A stretch of DNA of 64,000 nucleotides from positions 47,014 through 111,013 of the forward strand of contig WIDE01000107.1 in NCBI GenBank assembly GCA_015039315.1, read 5' to 3'. Positions 1-12,718 of the stretch are shown one piece after another. Under the pieces are notes generated by a model. That model worked only from the letters and a program-made list of their open reading frames with translations. It ran no database searches and was not told the DNA's origin. The DNA is from Clavulina sp. PMI_390 (taxonomy: Eukaryota > Basidiomycota > Agaricomycetes > Cantharellales > Hydnaceae). Made by a program: the position numbers and the translations under genes. Positions within the stretch are counted from its first letter, which is position 1. Each line of letters begins with the position of its first letter.

Positions 1-2169
1 CTCTGAGGGAAGGTAGGGCGCGGCGCTCTTGGCGAGCGAAGCAGAAACTCACACTTATAGCCCAGCTAGGGGAATTCACAGGAGTCTAGAATAGGCTTCT
101 CTAGGTTGAATGACCGATCATGCGCGGACGTTGCGAAGTTTAGTTGAGAAGGGGAAGAGCCAAGTTGTGGGAAGCCGCAGTGGGGCCGCTGGAACATTGC
201 CTCGACCTCATAGATCGCTATCTGAATGGGTGTCAAGAAGTGAGCCAACTTGTATCAAAAGGATTTTCGATATCAGCTACCGTTGTCGCAGGAGGGCAGG
301 GTCATCGATATTTCTCGCTGACCGCGGTAGTGACTTGATTTGCCGGCGTGATTGATCCCGTGCGGACGGCACCCTCCACTCCTCTCCGGATACCAAATGC
401 TCCAGAATTCACCTAGAGAATAAGCTTGTTTCTGCCATAAGACTCTTGGTCCATTGCGGCATGTCCCCTTGTTTGACTTCTTCTGGGTAGTTAGTCATCT
501 TGGGATAGTCAAATCTACTCTGCATGGCGTTTGAGTCGAGCCGTCATAAAGGTAGTGGCTTCTCGGCACTGCCGCTTCTTGCGCCATTGACAATTCTTCG
601 GCTTCGCTTCTGACGGTAACTCCGAGAATCCTGTTCTAGCCTCTAGTTTTGACACCCTCATCATTCATGTAAGCTGAAAATGGATCCACACAAACGGAAT
701 ATGTTGGAACGCAACGTGAGTGGTGATATAAGACCTTTCTTCATGAGGCGGGGGTATATTGCCATATGTCTCGTCCGATAACTCGTCAGGCACGCTTTGA
801 TTGCCCACATCGCTGTTGCCGCTGAATCTGGTCCAATCAGTGCCCTCATCGATCTGCTGGAAATATTCGCGGATTGTCACTATGTCTTCCCTTTCCGCCC
901 TGCCCGCCACTTCGCGAACCGCAGTACTGGATCCATAAAGCCTCCAGCCTTCCAACTGAGATCTTGTTGATAATTATCGTGAAGATCCTATATCGTAGCA
1001 CAATGTGTTACAAGGAACAAAATAGCTGTTTGAGAGCACTCTCTCAGCCTTGATAGGACATCTCCGCATTGCCGACGGCATGAGCAAAACGGCCCAGGCT
1101 CGCCGAGGGTGTGGATGTGAAGACCGAAACATGTCGGCCAAGACGCCGACTCGGGACCGAGTAAATCCAATCACCCGCGTCAAGTGAATTACTTTGGGTA
1201 GATGTTGGTGCAAATCTGGAGGCCCAGAGGAGAGTTTACCGACGGCGGGCATGCTAGATGAACCGAATCGTCAATGAATAAGGATCTTGTTGCCGATGAC
1301 GGGCAGCGCGGGATTCCTGAACAAGGAGAGCAGACACCCTTGTAACAACTTTCTAGGACAAGCATATCCAACGAGCCCGGAAGCACGACACGGAGGGGTG
1401 TCGCTCAGATGAGGGGGCTCATGGATACGCAGAAAAGTGGAGAAGTGGATATGGCTCAACGCCAACGCTGTCAGGCATGCTCCCCGTCGTTGAGGCTTGA
1501 TCACGGCTCTGGCCCAACCAACCCAGACAGGCGGCTAGGAACGAGCTCGTGAAGAGGATCTCATAGCACGGTGCCCAGTTCCTAGTCTGTTCGAATACAT
1601 GAGCCCAGCTTAGCAGAAAGTTGCTGAGTGTGGATGTGTGAGAATCATTGTCGCCAGCCTACAGAACCAGATGCAGAGAGGAGCACGGCATCGCAATATG
1701 GTGGGGCTGGCCATAGAGTTGAACGGATGGATGGGTCGCCATGACAAAAATGGGGGCTGCCAGGACGTCACCTTAGGTTTCATGCCCGACAATGCAAGAT
1801 CGGCAAGCATAAGTTCTCACTTCCCTGAAGTTGGTGCCGATGGATGAGTTCATGCGGGGAGTATGTGGTAGACGTCCCGAAGATACGAAAGCGACACCAT
1901 CTTGGTGAAACCTATCTGTGAGTAATGGGCAAGTTCCTCGTTGAGTTTCGGGGGATCCATGAGGACAATCCTCACCAGCAGGAGAGAGGCGATACAGTGA
2001 GAGCCATGAGGCAAGAAGGAACATCAGACCTCGGGATGGCTTTCATGGTATTTCAACATTACTCGAAATGTTGTTTGGGGTGAGCATGCAGGGCTGCTAT
2101 TTGGGGACTGAACGGATTCAACGGAAGCGCCGCTGGAGTCACAACAGTGACAGCCCTTTCGTCGCAAGA
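1..2169. other. Intergenic, no gene recognised
   Basis: Only short overlapping open frames on both strands, none with a recognisable domain, splice pattern or paralogue in the window. The last part (about 2110-2150) shares an AGCGCCGCTGGAGTCAC block with the sequence about 50-60 nt upstream of the start of the next paralogue (near 4383-4400), so it is probably leader or promoter of the first F-box gene. Confidence 0.6.
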
Positions 2170-3858
2170 ATGGAGAAGGTGCAAAGCCTTCCTGCAGACT
2201 TGAGCTTCCTATTCGAATCAATGGTGGATTCTCTTCGCTCGCTCATCAGTATACCACCCCCGTCGTGCCATCTACTCCTACTCAAGCCTTCTGAGCGCCC
2301 TGCCGGACATGAATCCTTCACTCGGCATAGAGAGGCAGTTTCGGCGTGCCGCAACGGTCTGGAGAGTCTCTCCAGTAGACTTTTAGACGTTTCATCCCTC
2401 TGTTCATCCCTAGATCACACTCTTAACGCCTGCTCCACCCCCGTCGATTCCCTTCCCCTCGAACTCCTTCAACATGTCATGAGATTGGTTATCGGCTCGC
2501 CGGCCCAAAACGCAAAAATCGTACATCTATCTCTTGTATGCAAAAGATGGAACTCAGCTATATTCTCGACGAGTGACCTCTTTGTTTCTCCCGACTGGAG
2601 GTTATGGCCACCATACTATGTCCGAAAGTGGCTTTCGCATTCTGGCTCCAGACTACTCGCGTGCAATATCACTCAACGTTCGACTAGCCACACAATCCAA
2701 TCACTATCCCTTTTACAAAACCGATCCGTCTCCCTGGAAATTTATCTTACGCATTACGAATTGGAGGAGTTTGTATCCTTATTCACTGTGGATACCATGG
2801 CAAACCTGAAGCACCTTACCGTAGTAGGTTGTGCAAATGAGGAGCTCAATCTCAGCACTGCAGTGCTTCCCGCTCTAGAGACACTCTATGCCCCCGAGAT
2901 GCGCATCAAAGGTCCCCTTGCGTCTGCCCCAGCCCTTCGAAGCCTTGGTTGCATAATGCACTGTCCCTCAGATTTTACAGCCTTCGAGGCTATTCTTGAT
3001 CATTCACCAATGGTTTCGCATGCTACCTGGTTTGCCTCTGTGTCACACGACATGATAGCCTTGTCTGAACAGACGACTAGATCGCCCCATCCATGGTGTC
3101 GGCTGAAATCCCTCCGCTTCCATGGTTATCATGGCATAGACTCAGATGCAGCATTATCATATCTACAGGCGATAGAAGATGGTAACCTCGCAACATTGGA
3201 GCTGGTTGACCTTGACAAACGAGTGTTGCAGAAGGTTCTCACAGAGCTCGTAGGTCGATTGAACGTTTCCCTTTGGTATACAAACTAATGCCAATTGTCC
3301 TATTAGCCATCAAGCATTGCATTTCGTATAGAGACTTTGCTAATTGTTCGTGGCTGCCACTGGATCGACCTAACCGATAGTCTGGCCTTTCTGTCAACTG
3401 CGTGCTACCAGCAAACTGTTCTGGGGACAAGGAGAAACTCTTTTCCTGTCCCAGACGCAAGCTCCATCTTCATCTCCAGCGCTCAGCCCCCGGGGAATAA
3501 ACCCAGCTGGCGCTGGACGCCATCGTTTGAGCTCATGAAAAAGGTGCTGGATGCTCGGCATGGTATCTTGAATCGTTTGATTCTACCTCCTCCCCTCAAG
3601 CCTTCGGACGACCACAACGAGTATTCAACAGGTAGAGAAGAAGAGCAAGAGGAGGATATCGACGCCAGGTGGAAAAAGACGATACCCCTAACTACTGATG
3701 AACTGAGTCAGCTTCAGCGACGGGGAAAGAATCTCAAGGTTTGCCAGTGTTTGAATATGACTTCGTCCCCCATCACAAAGTAACTCCTGTCTTAGATTGA
3801 ATTTTCGTGGATCATGGACAACCATGGTTTTGACATAGAGCCTCCTGATTGGACGTAA
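2170..3858 (+). CDS. F-box protein, subgroup 1 copy a
   Basis: Putative SCF ubiquitin-ligase substrate adaptor of 524 aa. Three exons: 2170-3249, 3307-3738, 3796-3858, both introns phase 0 (57 nt each). The F-box lies at about residues 91-135 (SLPLELLQHVM ... HLSLVCKRWNSAI), followed by LFVSPDW, which recurs in almost all F-box proteins here. The rest resembles an irregular leucine-rich ligand-binding region. The terminal exon encodes 20 residues with DNHGFDIEPPDW. The start was chosen at 2170 rather than 2068 because the next paralogue begins with the same MEKxQxLPxDLxxLF. Function beyond the F-box is inferred; no named LRR or Kelch domain can be asserted. Confidence 0.87.
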
Positions 3859-4433
3859 CCTGAAATACCCATGGTGGAGGAAAAGAAGAACTCCTGACAC
3901 CCCAGAAGCATAGTTCGAGCGCGAACCTAAAAGCGACGCAAGTGGAGGGCGAAATAGGATCGGTTGTTGGGCTGCCAAGCTTGGCACCGGGAGTAGGGAC
4001 TATAGTTCATCAGCTCATTCCCGTGTCACAACCTTAGCGCTATCGGTTCAAGATAGAATGTGACTGAGCTGTTTGACTGTTGTTTTGTGTGGTGGTTAGG
4101 TTGAATCACCGCTCGGAGGAGGGACATGGACACGTGGGTTCAGGGTATAGCTGAAAATGATTTTATAGAACGGGTATATGCCACTTGGGCCCCCAATATG
4201 AGTTGATAACAGAGCATTCAAAAGCAGATGAATGACATTCGATTGTCAGAGTGAAGCACGCCCCTCATCCACGTTGCAATGTAGATCAGTGCTCCCTGCT
4301 ACTCATTGGAATATGTGGCAATTGGTGAGTCGAAGGGCTTTTGAGAGAGAATTAGCCCCATGAGAATCTATGGCGAGGCTCAAGCGCCGCTGGAGTCACG
4401 GGATCGAAATCTGGTTTCTCATGAACCGCAACG
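3859..4433. other. Intergenic between tandem F-box copies
   Basis: 575 nt separating two same-strand paralogues. Near its 3' end is the GCGCCGCTGGAGTCAC block also found upstream of the first copy, which supports tandem duplication including leader sequence. No other gene seen. Confidence 0.5.
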
Positions 4434-6087
4434 ATGGAGAAAGCGCAAGCTCTTCCAACAGACTTGAACCTGCTGTTTGGGTCATTCATTGATTCGCTTC
4501 GGTCCATCATCCAGATATCGTCCCCATCCGGTCGCTCACTCTTCCTCAAGCCCTCTGAGCGTCATGCCTTGCATAAAACTTTCGATCAAAGCAGACAGAT
4601 GGTTTCGGCGTGCCGAGCCCGCTTAGAGAGTCTATCAAACAAGTTGGCAGATGTCACTTCTCTCTGCTCATGGCTTGATCGCGCCCTCGACACTAGTTCC
4701 AATCCAATCCATGCCCTTCCTATGGAGTTGCTTCAATACGTGGTGGGATTCGCTATCGAATCGCCGGCGCAGACCAAAGAAATCTTGCAACTGTCCCTTG
4801 TGTGCAAAACGTGGAGTGTTTCTATCTTTGGAATGAGCGAACTGTTCGTTTCTCCGGACTGGACACACTGGTCACTGTCCGATACGCAGAAGTGGCTATC
4901 CTATTCCGCTTCGAGACCACTCCAGTGCGCCATCCCCGAATACCTAGAATCTGATACCATCAATGCCATATCACATTTTGAATCAAGGATCGTTACCCTG
5001 CAGGTTCGTCTCCATCGAGATTACTTGCCTCAGCTCGTGGCTCTATTCACTACCGATACAATGGCAAGCTTGAAACACTTGACAGTGACTGGGGGTAGAA
5101 ACCAGGAGCTCAACCTTAATTCTGCCGTGCTTCCATCTCTGGAGACCTTGTTTGCTCCAGAGATGCACATCGTTGGCCCACTCATCTGTGCACCAGTCCT
5201 TCAAGGTGTTGGTTGCCGGATGCAGAGCCCCCGAGACTTCAGTGGATTGGAAACCATCTTGGGTGGTTCACAGACACTCTCCCATATGACATTCTTCGCA
5301 TCTGTACCAGACGACCTTGACCCCATTCATGAAACCACAGCCAAACCAAGTCCGTGGTCGCAGCTGACATCGCTGCGCATCCAGGGTTATCACGACAACG
5401 ACTCCCCAACGCTTGCACCCTATTTGGAATCGATGCATGGACTCGATATTCAGACATTAGAACTCGTCGATATTGACAATGGCGTGTTCCGGACAGTTCT
5501 AACCGAGATGGTAAATTCATCTATATTTCTGTTGAATATAGACCATACTGAGCTTTTCATGTAGCCCTCAAATATTAGACTGTGCGTGAAGGCTTTGCTA
5601 GTTATTCGTGGGGGGCACAAGATGGATCTTGCCGATTATTTGGAGCATCTGTTGGCCACACCCCCATCCCCGGCTGAGTCTGCGCCAACGGAAGAACACC
5701 TACCTCTCCCGAATATGCAGTCTTTAGTTATATCTGGCTCCCGACAGACTGACAGCGACGTCACACACCAAGGCTGGACGGCGCCCGTTGAGCTATTGAT
5801 GAAGGTGGTGGGCGGTCGGAGAGGAGTTTTAAAGCATTTGATTTTGCCGGCCGCCATCGAGCCCGCAAATACTGGTTCGGGTTCAGAGAATATCATTCCC
5901 CTTACCCAGGACCAGCTGCTTGGTCTTCAGGGGTCTGATCCAGAAAAGATTCTCGAGGTGTGCTCCATATGGTTCTATATTTCGCCTTCGTAGTTTACTA
6001 ACGGTTGAATTATCTTGCCTCCAGACTGGTTTCTCATGGACCATTGACAACCACGGCTTCAATGCAGATCCTCCAGATTGGTCATAG
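4434..6087 (+). CDS. F-box protein, subgroup 1 copy b
   Basis: Tandem paralogue of the gene at 2170, 510 aa. Exons 4434-5510, 5565-5957, 6025-6087, introns phase 0. F-box at about residues 91-135 (ALPMELLQYVV ... QLSLVCKTWSVSI) then LFVSPDWTHW. The middle region aligns throughout with copy a (AVLPSLETLFAPEM). Exon 2 starts PSNIRLCVKALLVIRGG, matching copy a. The terminal 63-nt exon ends NHGFNADPPDWS. Likely an SCF adaptor whose substrate-binding half has diverged. Exon borders rest on paralogue alignment by eye. Confidence 0.87.
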
Positions 6088-7338
6088 TCGCAATATCTCC
6101 ACGTAAAAGCTTTAGCGAATTCTGAACAACCTAGATTGGTGTTGTAGCTTGCCACACGGCCAGTCCAGTCCGGCATGTAGCAATATAAGCATAGGGAGTT
6201 AGTAGTGTTTCTAGAAATCGGATTGTACTATTGCTAGGATGTCGATGTTGGGGAGAGTGGAGCATCAACCGCATATATATGGCGGTAGTTAATGTAGAAG
6301 GATTAATCCTTGAAACAGGCTCGAGGAACCCAGTGTGTACAGCCAACGACCATTGAGCCGGAACGGCATCCAGCACAGCAGAACAATGACGTCAAGATCG
6401 AAGCTCTCCCAACACGGCACAACGAGAGCGGCGGCAGAACTTAATGTTGCTAGAAGCGACATGACTGCAAATATCAGGACATAGCAGGGACTGGGGGGTT
6501 GAGCCCTCTCACGGTCTGGCATCACATGCAAGCGAATAATGATAGATGCGTGTCGACATGATGGTAAACCAGGGATGTATGGTACAGCTGGTACTCGGCT
6601 AGAAAGTCATTTAGCATACTATCCAAGCCATATTGTACGACAAGAGTGATCCCATGGGGTTTACTCACACCCCTGAAGGGTCTTCGTGTCCACTAGTCAA
6701 CATACAGCCTTTTGGGGGCGGCTCTGTGACCATGAGATGGCAGAAGCGGGCGGGCGTAGTACAATCTTGATTATGTACTGCTGATTTTATTAGCGTCTGA
6801 GCGTGGTGCTGAGCGCGACGGCTCGATAGATGAGTATTGGAGTGCCCAGAGGGGCTTTGGTGGAAGTTGTGAAAGACCCATAAGCAGAGAAATGGCTGGA
6901 AGGGCATCCAGAGACGAGGCAGGTGCCTCATTCGAAACTCGATGCTGGTCAGACTGCTCTAAGAGAATAACGATAACTTACCGAGTCATTGGTCGACAGA
7001 ACCTGGCAGCAGTGGCTTAGAAGGTGGCAAAGGGAGCCTTCTTGAAGAAAAGGTCCTCGATGGCCAAGAAGAGCAGTCGGTATTGGTAGAATTAGTGGAA
7101 TCAGAAGCCAGGTCTAAAGGGCGTGCTAGTGGGAAGTGCTACTAGTACTATGTTGTGGTCTAGGGAAGCCTGAAAAAAGGACCTATCTGCAAAGGGAGGG
7201 GATGATAGCGAGGATCACACTAAAGTGAAGACAGCGACCCATTCATTCAGCAAGATTGACGCAAACGCAACGGCAGCCGCAGGTCGACAGCTTGTTGATA
7301 TTTGTGTGTGCACTAAGCGCCATCGCTCGTCAGTGGTC
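6088..7338. other. Intergenic, no gene recognised
   Basis: About 1.25 kb between F-box subgroup 1 and subgroup 2 genes. Only short open frames on the minus strand; none shows a domain or splice pattern. An open frame from 7225 continues into the next gene, but it is treated as leader. Confidence 0.5.
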
Positions 7339-8717
7339 ATGGAAGCGAAACTACCAAAGCCTACACTTAGCATTGAGTCGCTTCCCATCGAGATTATCCA
7401 ATGCATTGTTCAACTTATTGCTCCCTCTCCTCGCCATCATTCCGAGATCATTACTTTGTCGCGTGTCTGCTCAATGTGGCGTGCCGCCACGCTCTCCTTA
7501 TCCCCTCTCTTCGTTTCCCCACAATGGGACAAGTGGTCCGATGATATGTGCTCGAGATGGGTCGCTCGAGCCGGTTTGCTTGGCCTAGAGGCCTGGGTCC
7601 GACTCCCCTATAATGTGGATGCCATTCCACCTTTAAGGTCGTCATGCCAGAAGCTGACCAGATATGCCGACCAACTCGCATGTTTGCACTTGGTGATACA
7701 TTATCGCCCACCAATAGCAGCTCCACAATCAATGAAAGCTCTGCTCACGAATACAGCCCTACCAAAGCTTGAAGAGCTTGTCGTGGTGGGAGATTTTGGA
7801 TCATGGACCCTCTCAAGTTCCAATATGCCGGTCCTGCAGACCTGCCTTGTAAAATTCCAACACGAAAGAGTGATTCTAAATGGCTCATTTCCTCGTCTGA
7901 AGCGGCTCGCGTGGACGTTCTTGTATCAGGAAGACATCGACCGGATCGCGAGCTTCCTTTGGGAAAGACCTTTTCCTTGCGAACTCTCGATATACTCTCC
8001 ATCATACTACATGTTACCCTCTTGGCCTCAAATAACCACCTCAAGCAGACCCTTCGTGAACATTGATTCTCTCCGATTCTGTGGAAACGGTGTCAACGCC
8101 GAGGTACAGATTTTCCTCAACAATTGCCTACATTCCCCGAATCTTCGTACCTTGACCTTGGAAGGTATGGGATGTAAACTGGGAGCAGCAATATTGAATA
8201 GTATGGTACGCTCTGCTTCCCTTCAGCCCTGCTCCGATTTATTTGCTTAACCTCATCCACACGTGGATCTGATCAGAGACCAAAGACAGGATTATCCATT
8301 CGTGTGATCAGCATACGGCCTTCCGAACTCTATGGCCCATTAAGAAGTTGGATCAGTGTCTTGAAGGAACTATCTTCCTCGTCGTTGACAAGTGTGCACA
8401 CTCTTTCCCTGACCAGGCCACCTCAGGGCCGTGCCCGTAGAATAGATGGCGAGCCGTCAGTCCCAAGCCTTTGTGATATCCTCTCAGGAAGAAAGGGAGT
8501 ATTGAAACGACTCATCACTCCCTTTATTTTTGAACCTGATGAAATCGCACTGCTTCAAGAATGTGGAGGCTCCGAGGTATGCCGTTTTGACTTTTTATCC
8601 TGAGTCGAATGCTCGGCATTGACATCAACCTACGCTTCGTTTCAAAATAAGCTCGAAATCTTCCACGAAGATGATGTTGACTCTCCGGAGTTTTCGTTGC
8701 ACGTTTATCCTCCATGA
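7339..8717 (+). CDS. F-box protein, subgroup 2 copy a
   Basis: Putative F-box adaptor of 410 aa. Exons 7339-8205, 8277-8576, 8652-8717; introns phase 0. The F-box begins almost at the N-terminus (ESLPIEIIQCIVQLI, then TLSRVCSMWRAATL) and is followed by LFVSPQWDKW. The terminal exon encodes 21 residues rich in acid (LEIFHEDDVDSPEF) instead of the DHHGFD tail. An in-frame ATG at 7225 would add 38 residues; 7339 was chosen because it gives a 289-codon first exon, exactly the length in the tandem copy at 9283. The upstream extension is faintly similar to the one before the F-box gene at 14205, so the longer start stays possible. Confidence 0.84.
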
Positions 8718-9282
8718 GATATTAGAGGTGGTGCAGGAATCGGGCTACGGGTGCCACCATACCTATATGTAGGTTACACTTGCCCTATGCTCTACAGGGA
8801 TGCAAGACTGCGTTTGAACCCACCACCAAGGCGCTTCCGTTCGCAGCAACAACCCACATGATGCAAGGCTGAAAAGGTCCCCATTTAGCCTGAATATCAC
8901 CCATTTACTTCTTTTACCGCTCACGCCAGTCAGTGGTGTGATACCAAATGAAGCCTGGCTATTCTGGGATAAGAGGACAGTGCTATACTTGTCACGATCT
9001 TATTCACCCAAGACAAACCACTCCAAATCCAGATCAATTATCCTAAGTGGGCAACCATAGCACTGAGCGTGTCGGGATCCTTCGATATACCTGTATAGAG
9101 TATTCGGAGTATATAATAGCAGGCAAGGCCACCCAAGACCCCAATTGATCTCAGTCAAGAGCATTGTCGCCAATGGATTGACATCTCCGACTCTTATATT
9201 GCCGCATCCTATTTAGTGGGTCATATCTCAATTGGAGGAGACTGCCTCGTGACCTGCGTGATCCCACTCCCTACCCTCCCCA
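8718..9282. other. Intergenic with TATA-like box
   Basis: 565 nt between tandem subgroup 2 copies. Contains TATATAA at 9110-9116, about 165 nt ahead of the next start codon, a plausible core promoter. No gene seen. Confidence 0.5.
9110..9116 (+). promoter_or_regulatory. TATA-like box of F-box gene at 9283
   Basis: TATATAA at 9110-9116, lying 167 nt upstream of the ATG. Motif and position only; no transcription start is known. Confidence 0.4.
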
Positions 9283-10562
9283 ATGATTCCTATCATAAAA
9301 CATCCTCTCAACCTCGAGTCTCTACCCATCGAGGTCATACAAGACATCATCGTAGTTGCTTCCCCAAGCCCTAGACATTATCATGAGATCGTGAAACTCT
9401 CGCACATCTCCTCGGCATGGCGATCTGCTACACTCTCACTCTCCCACCTCTCTGTTTCTCCACAATGGGATAAATGGTCCCGTGACCTGTGTTCTCGATG
9501 GGTCGCTCGAGCCGGCTTGCTTGGTCTAGAAGCTTCAGTTCAGGCATACTATCATTTAGACGCACTCGAACGTTTGGCATCTTCGTGCGAGAAACTCATC
9601 GGATATGCCGATTGGCTTGTGCGCCTGCATTTGACGGCAGAAAGCTATACACAAATGACAGCTCTACCTTCTATGATGTCACTGCTCACGAATTCATCCT
9701 TTCCGCGGCTTGAAGCCCTTATTGTCGTAGGGGATTTTGGCCCATGGACCATCTCAAGTACCAACATGCCACACCTTAACACCTGCTTCGTGCGAACGTT
9801 TTACAGCAATGTGCTGCTAGTCGGTCCCTTCCTCTATCTAGAACAGCTCGCATGGACGCTATCAAATCAAGGTGATCTTGACCAAATTACAACAGTTCTG
9901 GGGGCAACATCGCGTCCTCTTGAACTCTCATTTTATGGGCCATACCACTCAGAGTCATACTTCCGACCTAGTATCGCATATGATTCGTTCCGATTCCTCA
10001 AATTGCTCCGCCTCAGTGGTTTTCCATATTACAAGGCGAACGAGCCGTTTCTGCACAACTTGATCAACTGGTTTCGAGCACCAAATCTTCGCTTTCTGGC
10101 TCTCGAAAATCTCAAATCTGCGGCCACGACTATGGTGATAAAAGCTCTGGTACGTTGTCTCTCACATTTGTTTTCACTCAGATCTCTACCGATGTATATT
10201 GGTATCCATATAATTTTGGTCAGACAAGCGAGACTGCGGCATTTCTTGAGGTACTCAGCATTCGCTCGACCCATTCTGGCGATCAGCTAGCTGGTTGGAT
10301 AGGTGTTGTTGGGGGAATCTTATATTCCTCCTGCCTGTCTAGGGTGCATACCTTTGCCTTAACAAGGCCGCTTGGTGGCCGGTCGTTTAAGCCGAGAGGC
10401 GAAAAACATATGCAGAGCGTCCTTGCTTTGGTGACCTGGAGAAAAGGGACATTGAAACGACTCATTACGCCCTTTTATTTTCAGCCTGATGAAATTGTCG
10501 CACTTCAACAGTGCGGTGGCCCCGAGTTAAGGGTACCCAAACCGAGGTGCCGCTTACAATAA
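9283..10562 (+). CDS. F-box protein, subgroup 2 copy b, last intron lost
   Basis: Tandem paralogue of the gene at 7339. Exons 9283-10149 and 10224-10562, 401 aa. F-box at about residues 11-55 (ESLPIEVIQDIIVV ... SSAWRSATLS), then LSVSPQWDKW. The first exon has the same 289 codons as the sister. The second intron of the sister cannot be spliced here: its donor GAG|GTATG reads GAGTTAAGG, and the acceptor before the third exon reads GG instead of AG, so translation runs 14 residues past the old border and stops at 10560-10562. The old terminal exon survives as an open 22-codon stretch at 10605-10670. The gene may be functional with a new tail or at an early stage of decay. Confidence 0.78.
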
Positions 10563-10604
10563 CCCGTTTCTTTGGCTGACGTGTCTTCCATTATGGGAAA
10601 ACGG

Positions 10605-10670
10605 CTCAATATCCTCAATGAAGATGAAGTAGATAGTCCTGAGTCTGCACTTCAACCTTACTCTAGGTGA
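10605..10670 (+). pseudogene. Stranded terminal exon of the 9283 F-box gene
   Basis: Open 22-codon stretch (LNILNEDEVDSPESALQ... then stop) matching in length and sequence the terminal exon of the sister gene (8652-8717). No AG lies in the roughly 65 nt before it, so it cannot be joined by a normal acceptor. Confidence 0.6.
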
Positions 10671-10849
10671 TCTGGAGCTACAAAATTCTTACTGTATATT
10701 TTGGAATCTCTTATACGATAAAGAGTCATTCGCGGCAGCAGCTGCAACTAGATACATGTAATAGGCTTCCATAATCAGGCTAAGGGACGAATGAATTTGA
10801 AGAAGACATCGATATCACCTCGACCTAATAAGGCGTGTTGAGCCAATAG

Positions 10850-12350
10850 TCAGAACTGTTGGAGCCCGTAATATTCAATTTTGTACGTGTAGTCCACCTG
10901 GGAGATAAAAGGTGATTGGGAAGAAAATCAGATTCAGTCGAATGTGAGAGCGGATTTGTCGCAAATAGACCTACGCTATCAAGCCTACCATCATTTCGTA
11001 TTTTGGACTCCTCGCTCGGTGTGAGAGGAGAGAAAAGGTCACGAGGGGACCCTGCTACTGCACCCTTGTGGTCGCTTAGAGAACCCTCCTTGCTCAGCGG
11101 CTTGAGGCTTGATGGTAGGAATAGTTGCTCAAGTATACCACGTCGACCAAGAACAAATGCCTCGATCGCAACGAGGTCGACTTCCCAATAGCTCTGCGTG
11201 GGATACGGATCGCAAATAACAAACTCGCGAAGATTTGGGAACGATAAAAGCTCCTGGGATCCACTGCGACACGCAGTCAAGGGTGAGAGGTAACTATTAA
11301 GCTCTCTTCTGAGAAATTTTTTAGGAGCGATCAGTAAAAACTCTACTGAGCAAGACGAGCCCGAGGGCTGCATCGAACTGAATCAGCACTGGTTAATCAC
11401 GGAGCCATGGTTCAACATACCAGGTTGGTAATCAGACTGATCAATAATAGCTGGTCAATATCGACGAGTTCCAGACGCTGAAGTTTTGAAGCATGCAGCT
11501 GCGAGAGTAAAGACCCGAAGTTTTCACTATCTCGCCCGCTGAGACCATGTAACCGCAAGGAAGTTAAACGCAGCCAGCAGCCCCAGTATTGCTCGAAGGA
11601 AGCGAAAGGACCCCTTATTTCCATGGTCTCGTGAGCAAAGATAGTGAGATGCAATGGCGACGTATGGGGGGTCAGGGCTTCAGCCAGTGCTCGCAGATTA
11701 TTTGAGTCGAGCACACGCCACCCAAGTGTTTTGATGGTGGGGCTGATGGATCCGTTAATCTCCAGGGACAAATTGGGGATGTAAAGGATGTTTAGAACGG
11801 GGAAAATGGTAAGGTTGATTTGCAGGGTTCGGGCTGCAGGATCATAGAGCTTGCTACGAACAATAAGTGTCTTAAGGGTAGGGAAGCTTGGAGTGTGGGA
11901 TCCGGATAAGAGCTCTCGTGCTGCAACAAGATCTTTTGAGCGAATGATATCAATCCGTAATGAGCAAATCCGATGCATAAAAGGGGTCAACGTTGGGAGC
12001 CGCTTGATCAGAGCATCGTGTGCCCTCTTCGACTTCTTTCCATGAGGAGAAACGGATTGTGTCAAGTGAGCATGTAGGTACCTTGTACCAGCTCTATTGG
12101 TCCAATCGGCGATAACTACTTCAGTCCAGTTGATCCAATCGGGAGATATAAAGAGCTTTGGCATCCCGAACATGACTGAACGCCATGATACGGATACGTG
12201 AGACAGGATTATAATCTGGCGTGCATGTTCTGGCGAGGCTATGAAAAAGTTGAAGATGTGCTGGAGGAGCTCTAGTGGCAATATGTTAATCAGGGTAGTG
12301 GGATGCTTGGAGTCGCGAGCTGTCTCGGTTCCCATAGAGGTTGAGGACAC
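10850..12350 (-). CDS. F-box protein, subgroup 3 copy a
   Basis: Putative SCF adaptor of 456 aa. Minus-strand exons 12350-11421, 11367-10975, 10897-10850; introns phase 0, 53 and 77 nt. F-box at about residues 22-66 (INILPLELLQHIF ... ILSHVSVSWRSVMF), followed by LFISPDWINW. Exon 2 begins PSGSSCSVEFLLIAPKKF, aligned with the next gene. The last exon encodes VDYTYKIEYYGLQQF, a divergent version of the shared tail. A minus-strand TATATAG about 45-50 nt before the ATG fits a short leader. It faces the subgroup 2 pair convergently. Confidence 0.84.
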
Positions 12351-12718
12351 TTTGCTTGGAATTATATCAGAAGACCTAAATTCTAATCCATAGTAAGCTA
12401 TATATGTGATTAATAGAGGCCATCGCTTTACTCATGCTTACACGAGCTGATCGGTTTGAGCTGCAGATTTGTACGATCAACATATGTACACAGTGGTGAT
12501 CGCCTCCAATTGAGACTCTCAAACTCCCCAGCTGGTCACTGCTGTCCGGGGGAGGAGACATTTTGATCCTTTATTCACATAAATTAGAGTGGGTGACCAT
12601 ATAATTCAATAGGAAGGAGCCAAGATGAGGGCGTAGGCTTATTATTGGTGCGATAAAATTCATAACCAGATGCTCTGGTAATCGGTTGACGATGTAGATG
12701 AAAGAAATGTCAGATCTA
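12351..12718. other. Intergenic, promoter of minus-strand F-box gene
   Basis: 368 nt between two minus-strand paralogues. Contains TATATA at about 12399-12404 on the promoter side of the gene ending at 10850. Nothing else recognised. Confidence 0.45.

Noticed and set aside
1..2169. Small open frames as genes
   Set aside because: All under 100 codons, overlapping on several frames, and without paralogues or splice patterns.
7225..7338. N-terminal extension of the F-box gene at 7339
   Set aside because: Would add 38 residues absent from the tandem sister, though a weak likeness to the region before 14205 keeps it possible.
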